Positions 25,482 to 33,812 are shown, counted from the first letter of the stretch. The stretch: DNA of 64,000 nucleotides from an uncultured Oscillospiraceae bacterium (GCA_900547105.1 URFL01000002.1:124001-188000); one strand, 5' to 3'. The notes: generated by a model not told the origin, from the letters alone. Numbers and translations: made by a program.

Positions 25482-26525
25482 TCACAGACCGCCCAGCACC
25501 AACATCGCTTCGATGTCGGCGGGTGGGAGTCCGTACCGGATGCCCTCGATGATGTTGATCAGGTCGTCCAGTTCAATTTCCGTCATAATGATATACGAGG
25601 CGAATACCACCAGCGGATAGGTGGAGAAATGCATATATCGTCGCGCCACGAAATACGGCAGCCGCATCGGCAGATCGTCCAGATGGGTGCGCTGCGCTTC
25701 GTCCACCCACTTGCCGGCGGTGGAAAAATACAGCTCCATCACCTGCTCGTCGGTTTCCGCCGTCACCAAACGCTCCAGCAGTGCCGGCGAGATGTTGCCG
25801 GACGCCGACAACAGGTTGGGACGAATCTGATCCGGTGTCATATGAAAATATTTTTTCATCCGGCGAATACGCGACACATTGATCGCGTCCGCCTGCACCC
25901 CGAACAGCTGGTGCATTTCCTGCCGCTGCCCATGGGACAGCCCGTCAATCTCTTCAAATAAGGTATCGTATTGATACGAGATCAGCGCGTTTTCCACCGC
26001 CGTCATGGGCAGCTTCTGCACCGGGCATGGCATAAAGCGCTGCAAAATCGCGGCATAGGGCGTGCGTCCCATCGCCTGTATCAGCTCTTCCAGATCCTGT
26101 GCCACCGCCATCCGTTTGAGATCCAGGCGGGTGCTCTTGGTCAGAAAAGCGGGCACCGCAAACAAGAAGTCCTGCTGCCGCCCCGCCCGCATCAAATGCA
26201 GGCAGTGCACGATCTGTTCGACCTCGCTTTTGCGGATGTAATAATCCGACAATCGCCGGTTCATCGACCGGTCATAATGCATCAGCGACTCATAATCGCT
26301 GAACAGCTTGCGACGAAGCACCGCTTCCAGATAGCCACGGTGCACCGTCGATTCGTTGATATCGGTCAGCACAGCGGCGTAGTGTGTATGCGTTTTCAAA
26401 TACGAGGCAACCTCGACCACGCTGTGGCAGCCCAGCAGATTTTGAAAATCCTGTCGGGTCAGGCAGCGGCCGTACATGGCGCGCGCCTTAGCCGAAATCG
26501 CCTGTGCGGAAGAAGCCAGCGCCAT
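25482..26525 (-). CDS. ntpC-type: V/A-type ATP synthase subunit C
   Basis: The 347-residue adaptor between central stalk and proteolipid ring, almost wholly alpha-helical. It has an N-terminal ARAMYGRCLTRQDFQNLLGC segment as in other C/d-type subunits. The ATG at 26525 is about 10 nt from AGGA; a GTG at 26534 would have almost no RBS spacing. It lies upstream of I, unlike the I-K-E-C-F order found in several Firmicutes. Confidence 0.88.
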   Translation of the reverse strand: MALASSAQAISAKARAMYGRCLTRQDFQNLLGCHSVVEVASYLKTHTHYAAVLTDINESTVHRGYLEAVLRRKLFSDYESLMHYDRSMNRRLSDYYIRKSEVEQIVHCLHLMRAGRQQDFLFAVPAFLTKSTRLDLKRMAVAQDLEELIQAMGRTPYAAILQRFMPCPVQKLPMTAVENALISYQYDTLFEEIDGLSHGQRQEMHQLFGVQADAINVSRIRRMKKYFHMTPDQIRPNLLSASGNISPALLERLVTAETDEQVMELYFSTAGKWVDEAQRTHLDDLPMRLPYFVARRYMHFSTYPLVVFASYIIMTEIELDDLINIIEGIRYGLPPADIEAMLVLGGL

Positions 26526-26550
26526 CTTCACCACTTCCTTTCAAGCATGG

Positions 26551-26862
26551 TCAGCGCTGCACGACCCGCTGCACGATCTGATCCACCCACTCATCGCGGT
26601 GGTCGGCGTAGGCCTTTTCCAGCGCGGCGGCCTGCTCGTCGTAATGCGCCTCATATTTTTTCCATTTTTGCTCCATAATGGTGCGATCCATCTCGTTGTT
26701 GATCTGGATGCGTCGGCGCGCCTTTTTGAGATAATCCTCGCGCAGCGCCTGCACCTTTTGGGCAATCTCCTTTTCGCAGTCCAGCTTTTCGCGCTGGGCC
26801 GCTTCGGTCGTTTCCTGTGCCTTTTGATCGATCGCAATGATTTGTTCGATAATATCCGGCAT
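26551..26862 (-). CDS. V/A-type ATP synthase stalk subunit H/G
   Basis: A 103-residue, highly charged, almost continuous coiled coil (EIAQKVQALREDYLKKARRR), consistent with the peripheral-stalk partner of subunit E. The ATG at 26862 has AAGGAGG upstream. It is the first ATPase gene of the operon, 68 nt after UPF0210. Identification rests on coiled-coil character and position. Confidence 0.78.
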   Translation of the reverse strand: MPDIIEQIIAIDQKAQETTEAAQREKLDCEKEIAQKVQALREDYLKKARRRIQINNEMDRTIMEQKWKKYEAHYDEQAAALEKAYADHRDEWVDQIVQRVVQR

Positions 26863-26930
26863 CTGTACCGCCTCCTTGGACCGTTAGAACCGTATAGAAT
26901 CGCCGCGGGGCGTTTCCCCGGCGGCAGGGA

Positions 26931-28289
26931 TCAGTTTTTCAAGCTCTGCATCGGAGCGGGAATGCGTCCGCCCCGCGCGATGAAGCGAGCCGGCGAATAG
27001 GTGTTCAGCGGCATCACCGGACCACCGCCCAGCAGCCCGCCGAACGACAGCTCGTCGCCCACCTCTTTGCCGATAGCGGGAATCACCCGCACCGCGGTGG
27101 TTTTCGAGTTGACCATACCGATGGCGGCTTCGTCCGCGATGATGGCGGAGATCACCTCCGCCGGGGTGTCGCCGGGAATGTTGATCATATCCAGTCCCAC
27201 CGAGCAAACCGCGGTCATCGCTTCCAGCTTTTCCAGCCGCAGGCAGCCGCAGCGCGCCGCGTCGATCATGCCGCGGTCTTCGGTGACCGGAATAAATGCA
27301 CCGGACAGCCCGCCCACATGGGAGGATGCCATCACGCCGCCTTTTTTCACCGCATCGTTGAGCAGCGCCAACGCCGCCGTGGTACCGTGAGCACCGCAGC
27401 ACTCCAACCCCATCTCTTCCAGTATATGCGCCACCGAGTCGCCGACAGCCGGCGTGGGCGCCAGCGACAGATCCACAATGCCAAACGGCACGCCCAGCCG
27501 CCGCGACGCTTCAAACGCAACCAGCTGACCCATACGGGTGATCTTGAACGCCGTCTTTTTGATGATATCCGCCACACCGGTCAGATCGCAATCGCCCGCC
27601 TTGGCAAGCGCCGCGCGCACCACACCGGGACCGGAAACGCCCACGTTGATGACGCAATCCGGTTCGCCCGCGCCATGGAACGCCCCCGCCATAAAGGGGT
27701 TATCCTCCGGCGCATTGCAGAACACCACCAGCTTGGCGCAGCCGATGCAGCTGCGGTCGGCGGTGATCTCCGCCGCGCGGCGCACGGTTTTGCCCATCAG
27801 ACCCACCGCGTCCATATTGATGCCCGCTTTGGTGGAACCGATGTTGACCGAGGAACACACATGCTCGGTCACCGACAGCGCTTCAGGAATCGCTTCAATC
27901 AACTCGCGATCTCCGGGCGAAAAGCCCTTTTGCACCAGCGCGGAAAACCCGCCGATAAAGTTGACACCGCAAGCGGTCGCTGCTTTTTCCAGCGTCACCG
28001 CCAGCTTCACCGCATCCTTGTCCTCGCACGCCGCCAGAATCATGGCGATAGGAGTCACCGAAATGCGCTTATGAATGATCGGCACGCCAAACTCTTTTTC
28101 GATCTGTTCGCCGGTGGCAACCAGATTTTTGGCGTAGCGGGTGATTTTGTCGTACACCCGCGCACAGGTCTTGTTGATATCGCTATCGCAGCAGTCGAGC
28201 AACGAAATACCCATGGTGATGGTACGCACATCCAGGTTTTCGTCCTCAAACATGGTGATGGTTTCGAGAATATCGCTTACATTGATCAT
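26931..28289 (-). CDS. UPF0210/PFL family protein
   Basis: A 452-residue protein of the UPF0210 (DUF711-like) family. Family regions seen are DVRTITMGISLLDC, CGVNFIGGFSALVQKGF, CSSVNIGSTKAGINMDAVGLMG and VSGPGVVRAAL. A fold related to glycyl-radical/pyruvate formate-lyase proteins has been proposed, but the reaction is unknown. It follows the ACT-domain gene by 20 nt, a pairing conserved in many Firmicutes and Archaea. It has Gly-rich and Cys-rich segments but no clear signal peptide. Confidence 0.9.
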   Translation of the reverse strand: MINVSDILETITMFEDENLDVRTITMGISLLDCCDSDINKTCARVYDKITRYAKNLVATGEQIEKEFGVPIIHKRISVTPIAMILAACEDKDAVKLAVTLEKAATACGVNFIGGFSALVQKGFSPGDRELIEAIPEALSVTEHVCSSVNIGSTKAGINMDAVGLMGKTVRRAAEITADRSCIGCAKLVVFCNAPEDNPFMAGAFHGAGEPDCVINVGVSGPGVVRAALAKAGDCDLTGVADIIKKTAFKITRMGQLVAFEASRRLGVPFGIVDLSLAPTPAVGDSVAHILEEMGLECCGAHGTTAALALLNDAVKKGGVMASSHVGGLSGAFIPVTEDRGMIDAARCGCLRLEKLEAMTAVCSVGLDMINIPGDTPAEVISAIIADEAAIGMVNSKTTAVRVIPAIGKEVGDELSFGGLLGGGPVMPLNTYSPARFIARGGRIPAPMQSLKN

Positions 28290-28309
28290 AATTGTTCTCC
28301 TATGTACCG

Positions 28310-28582
28310 TTAAATATGGTGCATGGTATTGAAAATGTCCTCGTGCATGGTATGGATGGACAAATTCATGTCTTTACCGGCCTCGTTCAGCGTGTCCACA
28401 AACTGGGTAAACGGAATATCGCTGCCGGACACATCCACCATCATAATCATAGCAAACATATCCTGCAAAATGGATTGGGTCACTTCCAACACATTGATGT
28501 GATGGGCCGCACACTCGGCCGAGACGCGAGCCAAAATGCCCACCGTATCTTTGCCCAAAACCGTGATAATAGCGCGTTTCAT
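28310..28582 (-). CDS. UPF0237 ACT-domain protein
   Basis: A 90-residue single ACT domain starting MKRAIITVLGKDTVGILARVSA, the small-ligand (usually amino-acid) binding fold. The ATG at 28582 has AGGAGG upstream. Together with UPF0210 it forms a conserved two-gene unit and it is the first gene of the ATPase transcript. Its ligand and target are not known. Confidence 0.9.
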   Translation of the reverse strand: MKRAIITVLGKDTVGILARVSAECAAHHINVLEVTQSILQDMFAMIMMVDVSGSDIPFTQFVDTLNEAGKDMNLSIHTMHEDIFNTMHHI

Positions 28583-28696
28583 AGGGGGTTCCTCCTGTCG
28601 GCGGATCGGTGACCCGCGTTGTGTAAAATCAACACGGAAGCATTGCCTCGCCCCTCTTTCACCGCCGACGAAGCCATGCCTCCTATGGTTATGGGT

Positions 28697-28705
28697 ATTA
28701 TAGCA
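28697..28705 (-). promoter_or_regulatory. Extended -10 promoter of UPF0237/UPF0210/ATPase operon
   Basis: The minus strand reads TGCTATAAT (28705-28697), a perfect extended -10. The -35 at 17 nt (TTTTCT) is poor, as is common with extended -10 promoters. The leader would be about 110 nt. Confidence 0.55.
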
Positions 28706-28819
28706 CAGTTAATATGAAAAGAAAAGCGGTACCCTGCCCAAAAGCACGCCCCCCAGCCCGCAAAATTTGCGAGTAATGACAACAAAAACATACGCAAAAT
28801 TTTGAAATATATTTGGGGG

Positions 28820-28848
28820 TTGATTTTTGCCAAAGGCTGGTGTATAAT
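28820..28848 (+). promoter_or_regulatory. Promoter of tRNA-Leu
   Basis: TTGATT (28820-28825), a 17-nt spacer and TATAAT (28843-28848) lie 12 nt before the mature tRNA. Confidence 0.75.
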
Positions 28849-28860
28849 ACATAAGCACCT

Positions 28861-28947
28861 GCCGGTGTGATGGAATTGGCAGACGTAGTGGACTCAAAAT
28901 CCACCGCTGGCGACAGCGTGCCGGTTCGAGTCCGGCCACCGGCACCA
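28861..28947 (+). tRNA. tRNA-Leu (anticodon CAA)
   Basis: The acceptor stem GCCGGTG (28861-28867) pairs with CACCGGC (28937-28943), followed by A and an encoded CCA. The anticodon stem GTGGA/TCCAC encloses the loop CTCAAAA, giving anticodon CAA, which reads UUG. The long variable arm (CGCTGGCGACAGCG) is typical of class II tRNA-Leu. A T-arm CCGGTTCGAGTCCGG is present. Confidence 0.96.
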
Positions 28948-28950
28948 CGT

Positions 28951-28987
28951 CGGAGCAAGCTTTGTATCGCTTGCTCCGATTTTTTTA
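28951..28987 (+). terminator. Terminator of tRNA-Leu
   Basis: A 10-bp stem CGGAGCAAGC/GCTTGCTCCG (28951-28960 and 28969-28978) is followed by ATTTTTTT. Confidence 0.92.
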
Positions 28988-29057
28988 TTAAAAATCAGAG
29001 CGCGCTCCCGCCGCGCGATCGGTGAATATGGCGGTAGAAAATACAATGACTTTATGA

Positions 29058-29063
29058 TATACT
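29058..29063 (+). promoter_or_regulatory. Extended -10 of the SF0329-like gene
   Basis: TATACT (29058-29063) is preceded by TGA, with a weak -35 TAGAAA at 29035-29040 and 17-nt spacing. It lies about 47 nt before the ATG at 29110. Confidence 0.5.
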
Positions 29064-29109
29064 GTCTTTAAGGAGAAAAGGGTACCGTCAAATGCGCAAA
29101 GGAGGTTGT

Positions 29110-29649
29110 ATGGGTAAAATACTGGGCTCTTGGAGCGGAATGCGCCAATATCTGGAGCAAGATATGCTGGCCAAATGTCTGCATGGGCGCGTTCGGTATA
29201 ACTGTACCTCGTATGTAGGGATGGACGGATGGCGCATATTTGAAATCTACATAGACGATAAACTGGCAAAACAATTTTCGTTGGAGACCGTCAACACATA
29301 TTTTATTAAAAACGGATACAAGAAAGATGCTCATCCATACGGCATCATGGAATATTGGGAGGACTTTTGGCCGCTGTTGGACAACACGCCGATACCCGCC
29401 CGATCGGAATACACGGACGAAGAATTTTGCGATGCCCTGGGGCACTATCGTAATCAACCCATAGAAGATAGCTTAACATCCGAAAATCCTCTGGAAAGAA
29501 TGTTTGCCATTCTGGATCGGCGAGTCGGCAAGAGACGATTGATGTCCATGATGGAATTATGGAATACACAGCCGGAATGGCTTCGTCCCTTTTATGCTTT
29601 ACGGTTCCAAGCGGAAGGGATAGCGTCAGCCACTTTGACCGATGGCTGA
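29110..29649 (+). CDS. SF0329-like protein of unknown function
   Basis: A 179-residue soluble protein. The ATG at 29110 follows AAAGGAGG with a short spacer; the in-frame ATG at 29092 lacks an RBS. It resembles the SF0329 family: an N-terminal WSGMRQYLEQDMLAKCLHGRVRY segment, a central GWRIFEIYIDDKLAKQFSLE and a C-terminal LDRRVGKRRL. No catalytic motif or signal peptide is visible. It is monocistronic, with its own promoter and terminator. Base composition is more AT-rich than the flanking genes, which may indicate transfer. Confidence 0.7.
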   Translation: MGKILGSWSGMRQYLEQDMLAKCLHGRVRYNCTSYVGMDGWRIFEIYIDDKLAKQFSLETVNTYFIKNGYKKDAHPYGIMEYWEDFWPLLDNTPIPARSEYTDEEFCDALGHYRNQPIEDSLTSENPLERMFAILDRRVGKRRLMSMMELWNTQPEWLRPFYALRFQAEGIASATLTDG

Positions 29650-29660
29650 ACAGGTAACCA

Positions 29661-29705
29661 TAAAAGGACCCGCCCGAGTGCATACGCATTCGGGCGGGTT
29701 CCTTT
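29661..29705. terminator. Bidirectional terminator
   Basis: A long stem (AAAGGACCCGCCCGAGTGC / GCATTCGGGCGGGTTCCTTT, one mismatch/wobble) with a 4-nt loop lies between the SF0329-like gene and the convergent chromate-transporter gene, whose stop codon it touches. Confidence 0.85.
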
Positions 29706-30276
29706 ATATACCAAACATCGCCATACCCAGTCCCGCCGACAGCAGGATCATCGCGATCGGCGAAGGGCTTTTGTGCCGCAGGCGGCGGTATCCCGCCCCC
29801 ACAGCGATCAGCAAAACAAACAGCAAAATGCTTTTGCCGTCCGGCGAAAAGCCGCCGGACAGCGTGGTGATATGAAACAAGGTGTTCAGCGCCATGGTCA
29901 GCGCGGTCGCCAGAATCATCGCCACCACACAAGGGCGCACCCCCGACAAAAAGGCGTTGACCCCGGCATATTTCATCGCACTTTTCAGCACCGCGGAAAT
30001 CACCAGTATAATCACAAACGAGGGCAGCACCACCCCCAGCGTCGCCACCGCCGCACCGAGCAACCCGCCTTGCGACGAGCCGACAAAGGTCGCCATATTC
30101 ACCGCCAGCGGACCGGGAGTGGATTCGGACACCGCAATAAAATTGAGAAACTCGCTGTCGCTCAACCACCCGTTGGCCAGCACAGTTTCGCGGATCAGCG
30201 CGATCATACCGTAACCGCCGCCAAACGACACGGTACCGATCATCAAAAAGGTCAAAAACAACTCGAGATACATCAT
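29704..30276 (-). CDS. Chromate transporter family protein, second half
   Basis: A 190-residue membrane protein equal to one half of ChrA-type transporters. It has the family signature FGGGYGMIALIRE and SESTPGPLAVNMATFVG, plus about five hydrophobic helices. The start ATG at 30276 (or 30273) overlaps the stop of the first half, so both are translated together and probably form a heterodimer. ChrA family members export chromate, but many short pairs like this have unknown anion substrates. Confidence 0.87.
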   Translation of the reverse strand: MMYLELFLTFLMIGTVSFGGGYGMIALIRETVLANGWLSDSEFLNFIAVSESTPGPLAVNMATFVGSSQGGLLGAAVATLGVVLPSFVIILVISAVLKSAMKYAGVNAFLSGVRPCVVAMILATALTMALNTLFHITTLSGGFSPDGKSILLFVLLIAVGAGYRRLRHKSPSPIAMILLSAGLGMAMFGI

Positions 30277-30842
30277 TTTGACCCCTCCCCGCGCATCCGG
30301 TTCACGGCGTACACCAACAGTCCCAGCGCGCCGCAAATCAGGATATAATACACCGCCGAAAAGGATACCGCCAGCAGAGAAAACGCCACCATGGCGACGC
30401 TGACCGCGACCACAATGCCGATGTTCAGCGCGGTTTTCGGCAATCCTTTCAGCATATGCCCCCCGGCGGACAAGATCAGATACACGACCCCCACCTGCAC
30501 ACCCTTGAAGGCGCACGCCACCAGCGTCAAACTCAAAAACCGATCCAAAAACAGCGAGATCACATACATGATCACAAACGCCGGAAGCGTGACCGCCAGT
30601 GTGGCTGCCGCAGCACCGGCGACCCCCGCCACCTTGTAGCCGAGATAGGTCGCGCCATTGATGGCGGTGGGACCGGGGGTGGATTCGGCGATCGCCACCA
30701 TATCCAAAAATTCCTCACGGTTCAGCCAGTGGTGTTTATCGATACATTCGTTTTCCAGCAATGCGATCATCGCGTAGCCGCCGCCAAAGGTGAACGCCCC
30801 GATTTTGAGAAAGGTCAAAAACAATGTTGCCAGCTTTTTCAT
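30273..30842 (-). CDS. Chromate transporter family protein, first half
   Basis: A 189-residue paralogue of the following gene with the same motifs (FGGGYAMIALLENE, AESTPGPTAINGATYLG). Split, tandem short CHR proteins correspond to the two homologous halves of long ChrA. It starts 43 nt after radA. The substrate is not proven by sequence. Confidence 0.87.
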   Translation of the reverse strand: MKKLATLFLTFLKIGAFTFGGGYAMIALLENECIDKHHWLNREEFLDMVAIAESTPGPTAINGATYLGYKVAGVAGAAAATLAVTLPAFVIMYVISLFLDRFLSLTLVACAFKGVQVGVVYLILSAGGHMLKGLPKTALNIGIVVAVSVAMVAFSLLAVSFSAVYYILICGALGLLVYAVNRMRGEGSK

Positions 30843-30885
30843 TCCGCTCTCCCCGCTTATCCACGATGCCGCGCTCTGATGCGAA

Positions 30886-32247
30886 TCAGCCGCCCAGCGC
30901 TTCGTACGCGTCGCGGATGGTGCGCACGCCGATCAACTCCACATCGGTGCGCCGACCAAGCGCTTTCAGGTTGTGGTACGGCACAATCACACGGGTGAAG
31001 CCCAGCCGCGCGGCTTCCGCCACCCGCGCTTCGGCGTGGGACACCGACCGGATCTCGCCCGCCAATCCCACTTCGCCAAAGGCAGCGATCCCCTCGCCCA
31101 CCACGGTATCCTTTAAGCTGGACACCAGCGACAGCGCCACCGGCAGGTCGGCTGCCGGCTCGTCCAGCCGCAAACCGCCCACCACATTGATATAGGCATC
31201 CAAATTGGAGAAAAAGTAGCCCGCGCGTTTTTCCAGCACCGCCAGCAGCAGCGACAACCGGTTATAGTCAAAACCGGTGGACATCCGCCGCGGATTGCCG
31301 AATCCGGTGGGCGATACCAGCCCCTGCACCTCCGCCAGCATCGGGCGCGAGCCCTCCATCATGCAGGCGACGCAGGTGCCGCTGACATTGGTGGGACGAC
31401 CGGACAGCAGCATCATCGAAGGGTTGTCCACCTCGACCAAGCCCTTGTCCCGCATTTCAAACACGCCGATCTCGTTGGTTGCGCCATAGCGGTTTTTCAC
31501 GCACCGCAGCATCCGATAGCTGGTGTGGCGGTCGCCTTCAAAATACAGCACACAGTCCACAATATGCTCCATCACCTTGGGGCCCGCGATGTTGCCGTCT
31601 TTGTTGACATGACCCACGATGAACACCGGCGTGTCCACGCTTTTTGCCGCCCGCATAATCGCGCCGGTACATTCGCGCACCTGTGTGACGCTGCCGGGCG
31701 ACGAGGATACCTCCGCCAAGCTCATGGTCTGGATGGAGTCCACGATCAGGATGTCCGGCTTTTGGGCGTACATCGCCTCCAAAATGGATTGCACATCGGT
31801 TTCGCACAACACAAACAGGTTGTCGCTCGCAACCCCCAGCCGGTCGGCGCGCAGCTTGATCTGGCGCTCGGACTCCTCGCCGGACACATACAAAATGGTC
31901 AGCGACTGTCCCAGATGCGCGCAAATTTGCAGCAGCAGGGTGGATTTGCCGATGCCGGGATCGCCACCGATCAGCATCAGCCCGCCTTTGACAATGCCGC
32001 CGCCCAGCACACGATCCAGCTCTTTCATGCCGGTGCGGTAACGCTGCTCCCCTTCCGGATTCAGTTCGGTGATCCGCTGCGGCATACGGCGCATCGTGCT
32101 GCCACCCGGTGCCGCTGTCCGCGCCGGGGCTTTGATCTCTTCATTCATGGTGTTCCATTCGCCGCAGGAGGGGCACCGTCCGCTCCATTTGGGCGATTCG
32201 TATCCACATTCGGAACACACGAACACCGCTTTGTTTTTGCCTGCCAT
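30886..32247 (-). CDS. radA: DNA repair protein RadA
   Basis: The 453-residue RecA-like ATPase promotes branch migration in recombination. Domains in order: C4 zinc finger (CSECGYESPKWSGRCPSC, residues 11-28), RecA core with Walker A GGDPGIGKST (about 94-103), the RadA-specific KNRYG motif (KNRFG in most) and a C-terminal Lon-protease-like domain with the GEVGLAGEIRSV region. AAGGAG precedes the ATG at 32247. It lies 36 nt downstream of the cwlD-like gene. Confidence 0.96.
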   Translation of the reverse strand: MAGKNKAVFVCSECGYESPKWSGRCPSCGEWNTMNEEIKAPARTAAPGGSTMRRMPQRITELNPEGEQRYRTGMKELDRVLGGGIVKGGLMLIGGDPGIGKSTLLLQICAHLGQSLTILYVSGEESERQIKLRADRLGVASDNLFVLCETDVQSILEAMYAQKPDILIVDSIQTMSLAEVSSSPGSVTQVRECTGAIMRAAKSVDTPVFIVGHVNKDGNIAGPKVMEHIVDCVLYFEGDRHTSYRMLRCVKNRYGATNEIGVFEMRDKGLVEVDNPSMMLLSGRPTNVSGTCVACMMEGSRPMLAEVQGLVSPTGFGNPRRMSTGFDYNRLSLLLAVLEKRAGYFFSNLDAYINVVGGLRLDEPAADLPVALSLVSSLKDTVVGEGIAAFGEVGLAGEIRSVSHAEARVAEAARLGFTRVIVPYHNLKALGRRTDVELIGVRTIRDAYEALGG

Positions 32248-32283
32248 ATTGGTCTCCTTTATCGCGGGGATCCCGCGCGGTTT

Positions 32284-32985
32284 TTACGGCGCGTATCGCA
32301 ACACGCCGCCCGCAATGGCGAACGCCATTTGCTGCTGATACGCCGCGTCTTTCAACTTTTCCCGCTCGGTCGGGTTGGATAAAAAGCCACATTCCACCAG
32401 CACCGCCGGCGGGGTGGCGTGATGCAGCAGATAAATGCTGCTGCCGCCTTTTTTCAGCTGCCGGTTGTTGTCCGGCTGCAGCAGCGTCAGCACACTTTCA
32501 CGGATGCAGTCCGCCAGCCCCTCGCTTTCCGGGTTGTTGGGCGAATAAAACACCTGCGTACCGCTGTACTGCGTTTGCGGAAACTGGTTTTGGTGAATGC
32601 TGACCGTGAGGCGGGCGGATTGCGCCAGCGCCAACCGGTTGTGGATATCGCTGACTTTTTTCTCTTTAATGGTGGCGGCGCCCGCATCGTGAATGGACAC
32701 ATCGGTGTCGCGGGTGGTGCGCACCGTGCAGCCGAACACCCGCAGCATATCCGCCAGCGGCAGCGAGATCGCCAGATTGACGGTTTTCTCCTGTGTTCCG
32801 TCGGCGGCGACCGCCCCGCCGTCCATGCCGCCGTGACCGGGGTCGATCAGCAGATACGGCGACGCCCCCGTCATGGCCTGATCGGTGCGGCGCACCTGCC
32901 ATATCGCCGAAACAAACCCCAGCAGCGTGATCCCGACCAGCAGCACCGCCGCCCGCCGGCGCAACATCGTTGGTAAGCTGTTCAA
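32284..32985 (-). CDS. cwlD: N-acetylmuramoyl-L-alanine amidase, CwlD-like
   Basis: An Amidase_3 zinc enzyme of 233 residues, the size of B. subtilis CwlD, which makes muramic-delta-lactam in spore cortex. An N-terminal membrane anchor (AAVLLVGITLLGFVSAIW) is followed by DPGHGGMDGGA with the first zinc His, SIHQNQF with a second and VLVECGFLSNP with the catalytic Glu. The TTG at 32985 is chosen because GAGGTGG is 5 nt upstream; the ATG at 32967 has no RBS. That Shine-Dalgarno lies inside a hairpin arm with an apparent sigma-E promoter. Neighbouring dpaAB and bofA support a sporulation role. Confidence 0.82.
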   Translation of the reverse strand: MNSLPTMLRRRAAVLLVGITLLGFVSAIWQVRRTDQAMTGASPYLLIDPGHGGMDGGAVAADGTQEKTVNLAISLPLADMLRVFGCTVRTTRDTDVSIHDAGAATIKEKKVSDIHNRLALAQSARLTVSIHQNQFPQTQYSGTQVFYSPNNPESEGLADCIRESVLTLLQPDNNRQLKKGGSSIYLLHHATPPAVLVECGFLSNPTEREKLKDAAYQQQMAFAIAGGVLRYAP

Positions 32986-33021
32986 CAAAACCACCTCACG
33001 CCATATGTATGCGTGAGGCGG
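32986..33021 (-). promoter_or_regulatory. Terminator-like hairpin that contains the cwlD Shine-Dalgarno
   Basis: On the minus strand CCGCCTCACGC (33021-33011) pairs with GCGTGAGGTGG (33001-32991), one G-U included, and is followed by TTTTG. The 3-prime arm contains GAGGTGG, the only RBS for the TTG at 32985. Read-through RNA would hide this RBS or terminate. Confidence 0.6.
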
Positions 33022-33030
33022 TGTGGTTAT
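33003..33030 (-). promoter_or_regulatory. Candidate sigma-E promoter of cwlD
   Basis: ATA (33030-33028), a 16-nt spacer and CATACATA (33011-33004) match the sigma-E consensus ATA-N16-18-CATACANT at all but the last base. The start site would fall inside the hairpin, leaving out its 5-prime arm. Confidence 0.45.
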
Positions 33031-33037
33031 CCCCGCT

Positions 33038-33799
33038 TTATCGACGCGGAGAGGTCTTCTTTTTGCGGGGTTTGTTTTTATAAAACAGCTTGTCGCTGAC
33101 CGAAAACTGGTGCAGCCCCAGCGTGTACGCAACATGGCACACCAGCGGCAAGAACACCACCGGCAGCAGCAGTGCCAGCATACTGCCGACCGACAGGCCG
33201 GTCGCGCTTTGCAGCCCGCGCCCCATGGTGCGGTAGCAAAACGGCAAAAAGCTGCTGTTGAACAAGGTATACAGCGCATGGGTGTGCTCAAACAACGGCA
33301 CCCCCAGCTTGCCCAGCCACAGCGACAGATACACCAATATCGCAGGGATATCCGCGATCAATCCCACCTTTAAGCCGCGCTGCGTATCCTCTTTGAGATG
33401 CCCGAAATTGATCTCGTTGCGGTCGTGGTCGCCCTGCGCCCACAGCTTGCGATACGGAAACGCCGCCAGAATGATCAGATTGCACACCTGGGTCACGATA
33501 TCCAGCGCCAGCTCCACCCCGGCGGGCACCGGCGAGTATTTGTCGGTGGAGGTCTGGTTCTCCTCCAGCTTCAGCTCGTCGGGAAAATCCTTATCCTCGT
33601 ACAGATAGGTTTTGACCTCGTGAGCCACGCCGCTGCTGTCATATTCCCACACGGTCACACCGATTTTTTCGGTGCTGAAGGTGGCGAATATAGTGGACAG
33701 CGACAAATACAAAATCACGCCGATCAACGCCGCCACAATGGTGCGTCCAAACACCCCCAGCGCCAGCCGGGCGTTGCTTTTCGCGGTGATGGTTTCCAT
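33038..33799 (-). CDS. Membrane protein of unknown function
   Basis: A 253-residue protein with one N-terminal membrane helix (FGRTIVAALIGVILYLSLSTIFA), an extracytoplasmic loop of about 55 charged residues, and three or four further hydrophobic segments (VCNLIILAAFPY, GLIADIPAILVYLSLWLG, MLALLLPVVFLPLVCHVAYTLG), ending in a basic tail. I do not recognise the family. AAGGAG precedes the ATG at 33799. It follows rpiB by 13 nt and precedes cwlD. Confidence 0.7.
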   Translation of the reverse strand: METITAKSNARLALGVFGRTIVAALIGVILYLSLSTIFATFSTEKIGVTVWEYDSSGVAHEVKTYLYEDKDFPDELKLEENQTSTDKYSPVPAGVELALDIVTQVCNLIILAAFPYRKLWAQGDHDRNEINFGHLKEDTQRGLKVGLIADIPAILVYLSLWLGKLGVPLFEHTHALYTLFNSSFLPFCYRTMGRGLQSATGLSVGSMLALLLPVVFLPLVCHVAYTLGLHQFSVSDKLFYKNKPRKKKTSPRR

Positions 33800-33812
33800 A
33801 GCGTTCTCCTTT

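Larger units (their letters stand above)
28583..28860. other. Divergent promoter region between UPF0237 and tRNA-Leu
   Basis: This 278-bp gap carries the minus-strand promoter of the UPF0237-ATPase transcript and the plus-strand tRNA promoter. A 32-codon minus-strand reading frame starting at 28674 overlaps the UPF0237 ATG by ATGA, but its AGGAGG is only one base from its ATG, so I do not call it as a gene. Confidence 0.5.

Noticed and set aside
28579..28674. 32-codon frame (MASSAVKEGRGN...) overlapping the UPF0237 start as a possible leader peptide
   Set aside because: AGGAGG is only one base from its ATG, the peptide shows no regulatory codon run, and the real gene has its own RBS.
28735..28958. 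Minus-strand frames antisense to tRNA-Leu
   Set aside because: They read through the tRNA complement (the VAGLEPARCRQRW-type artefact) and have no RBS.
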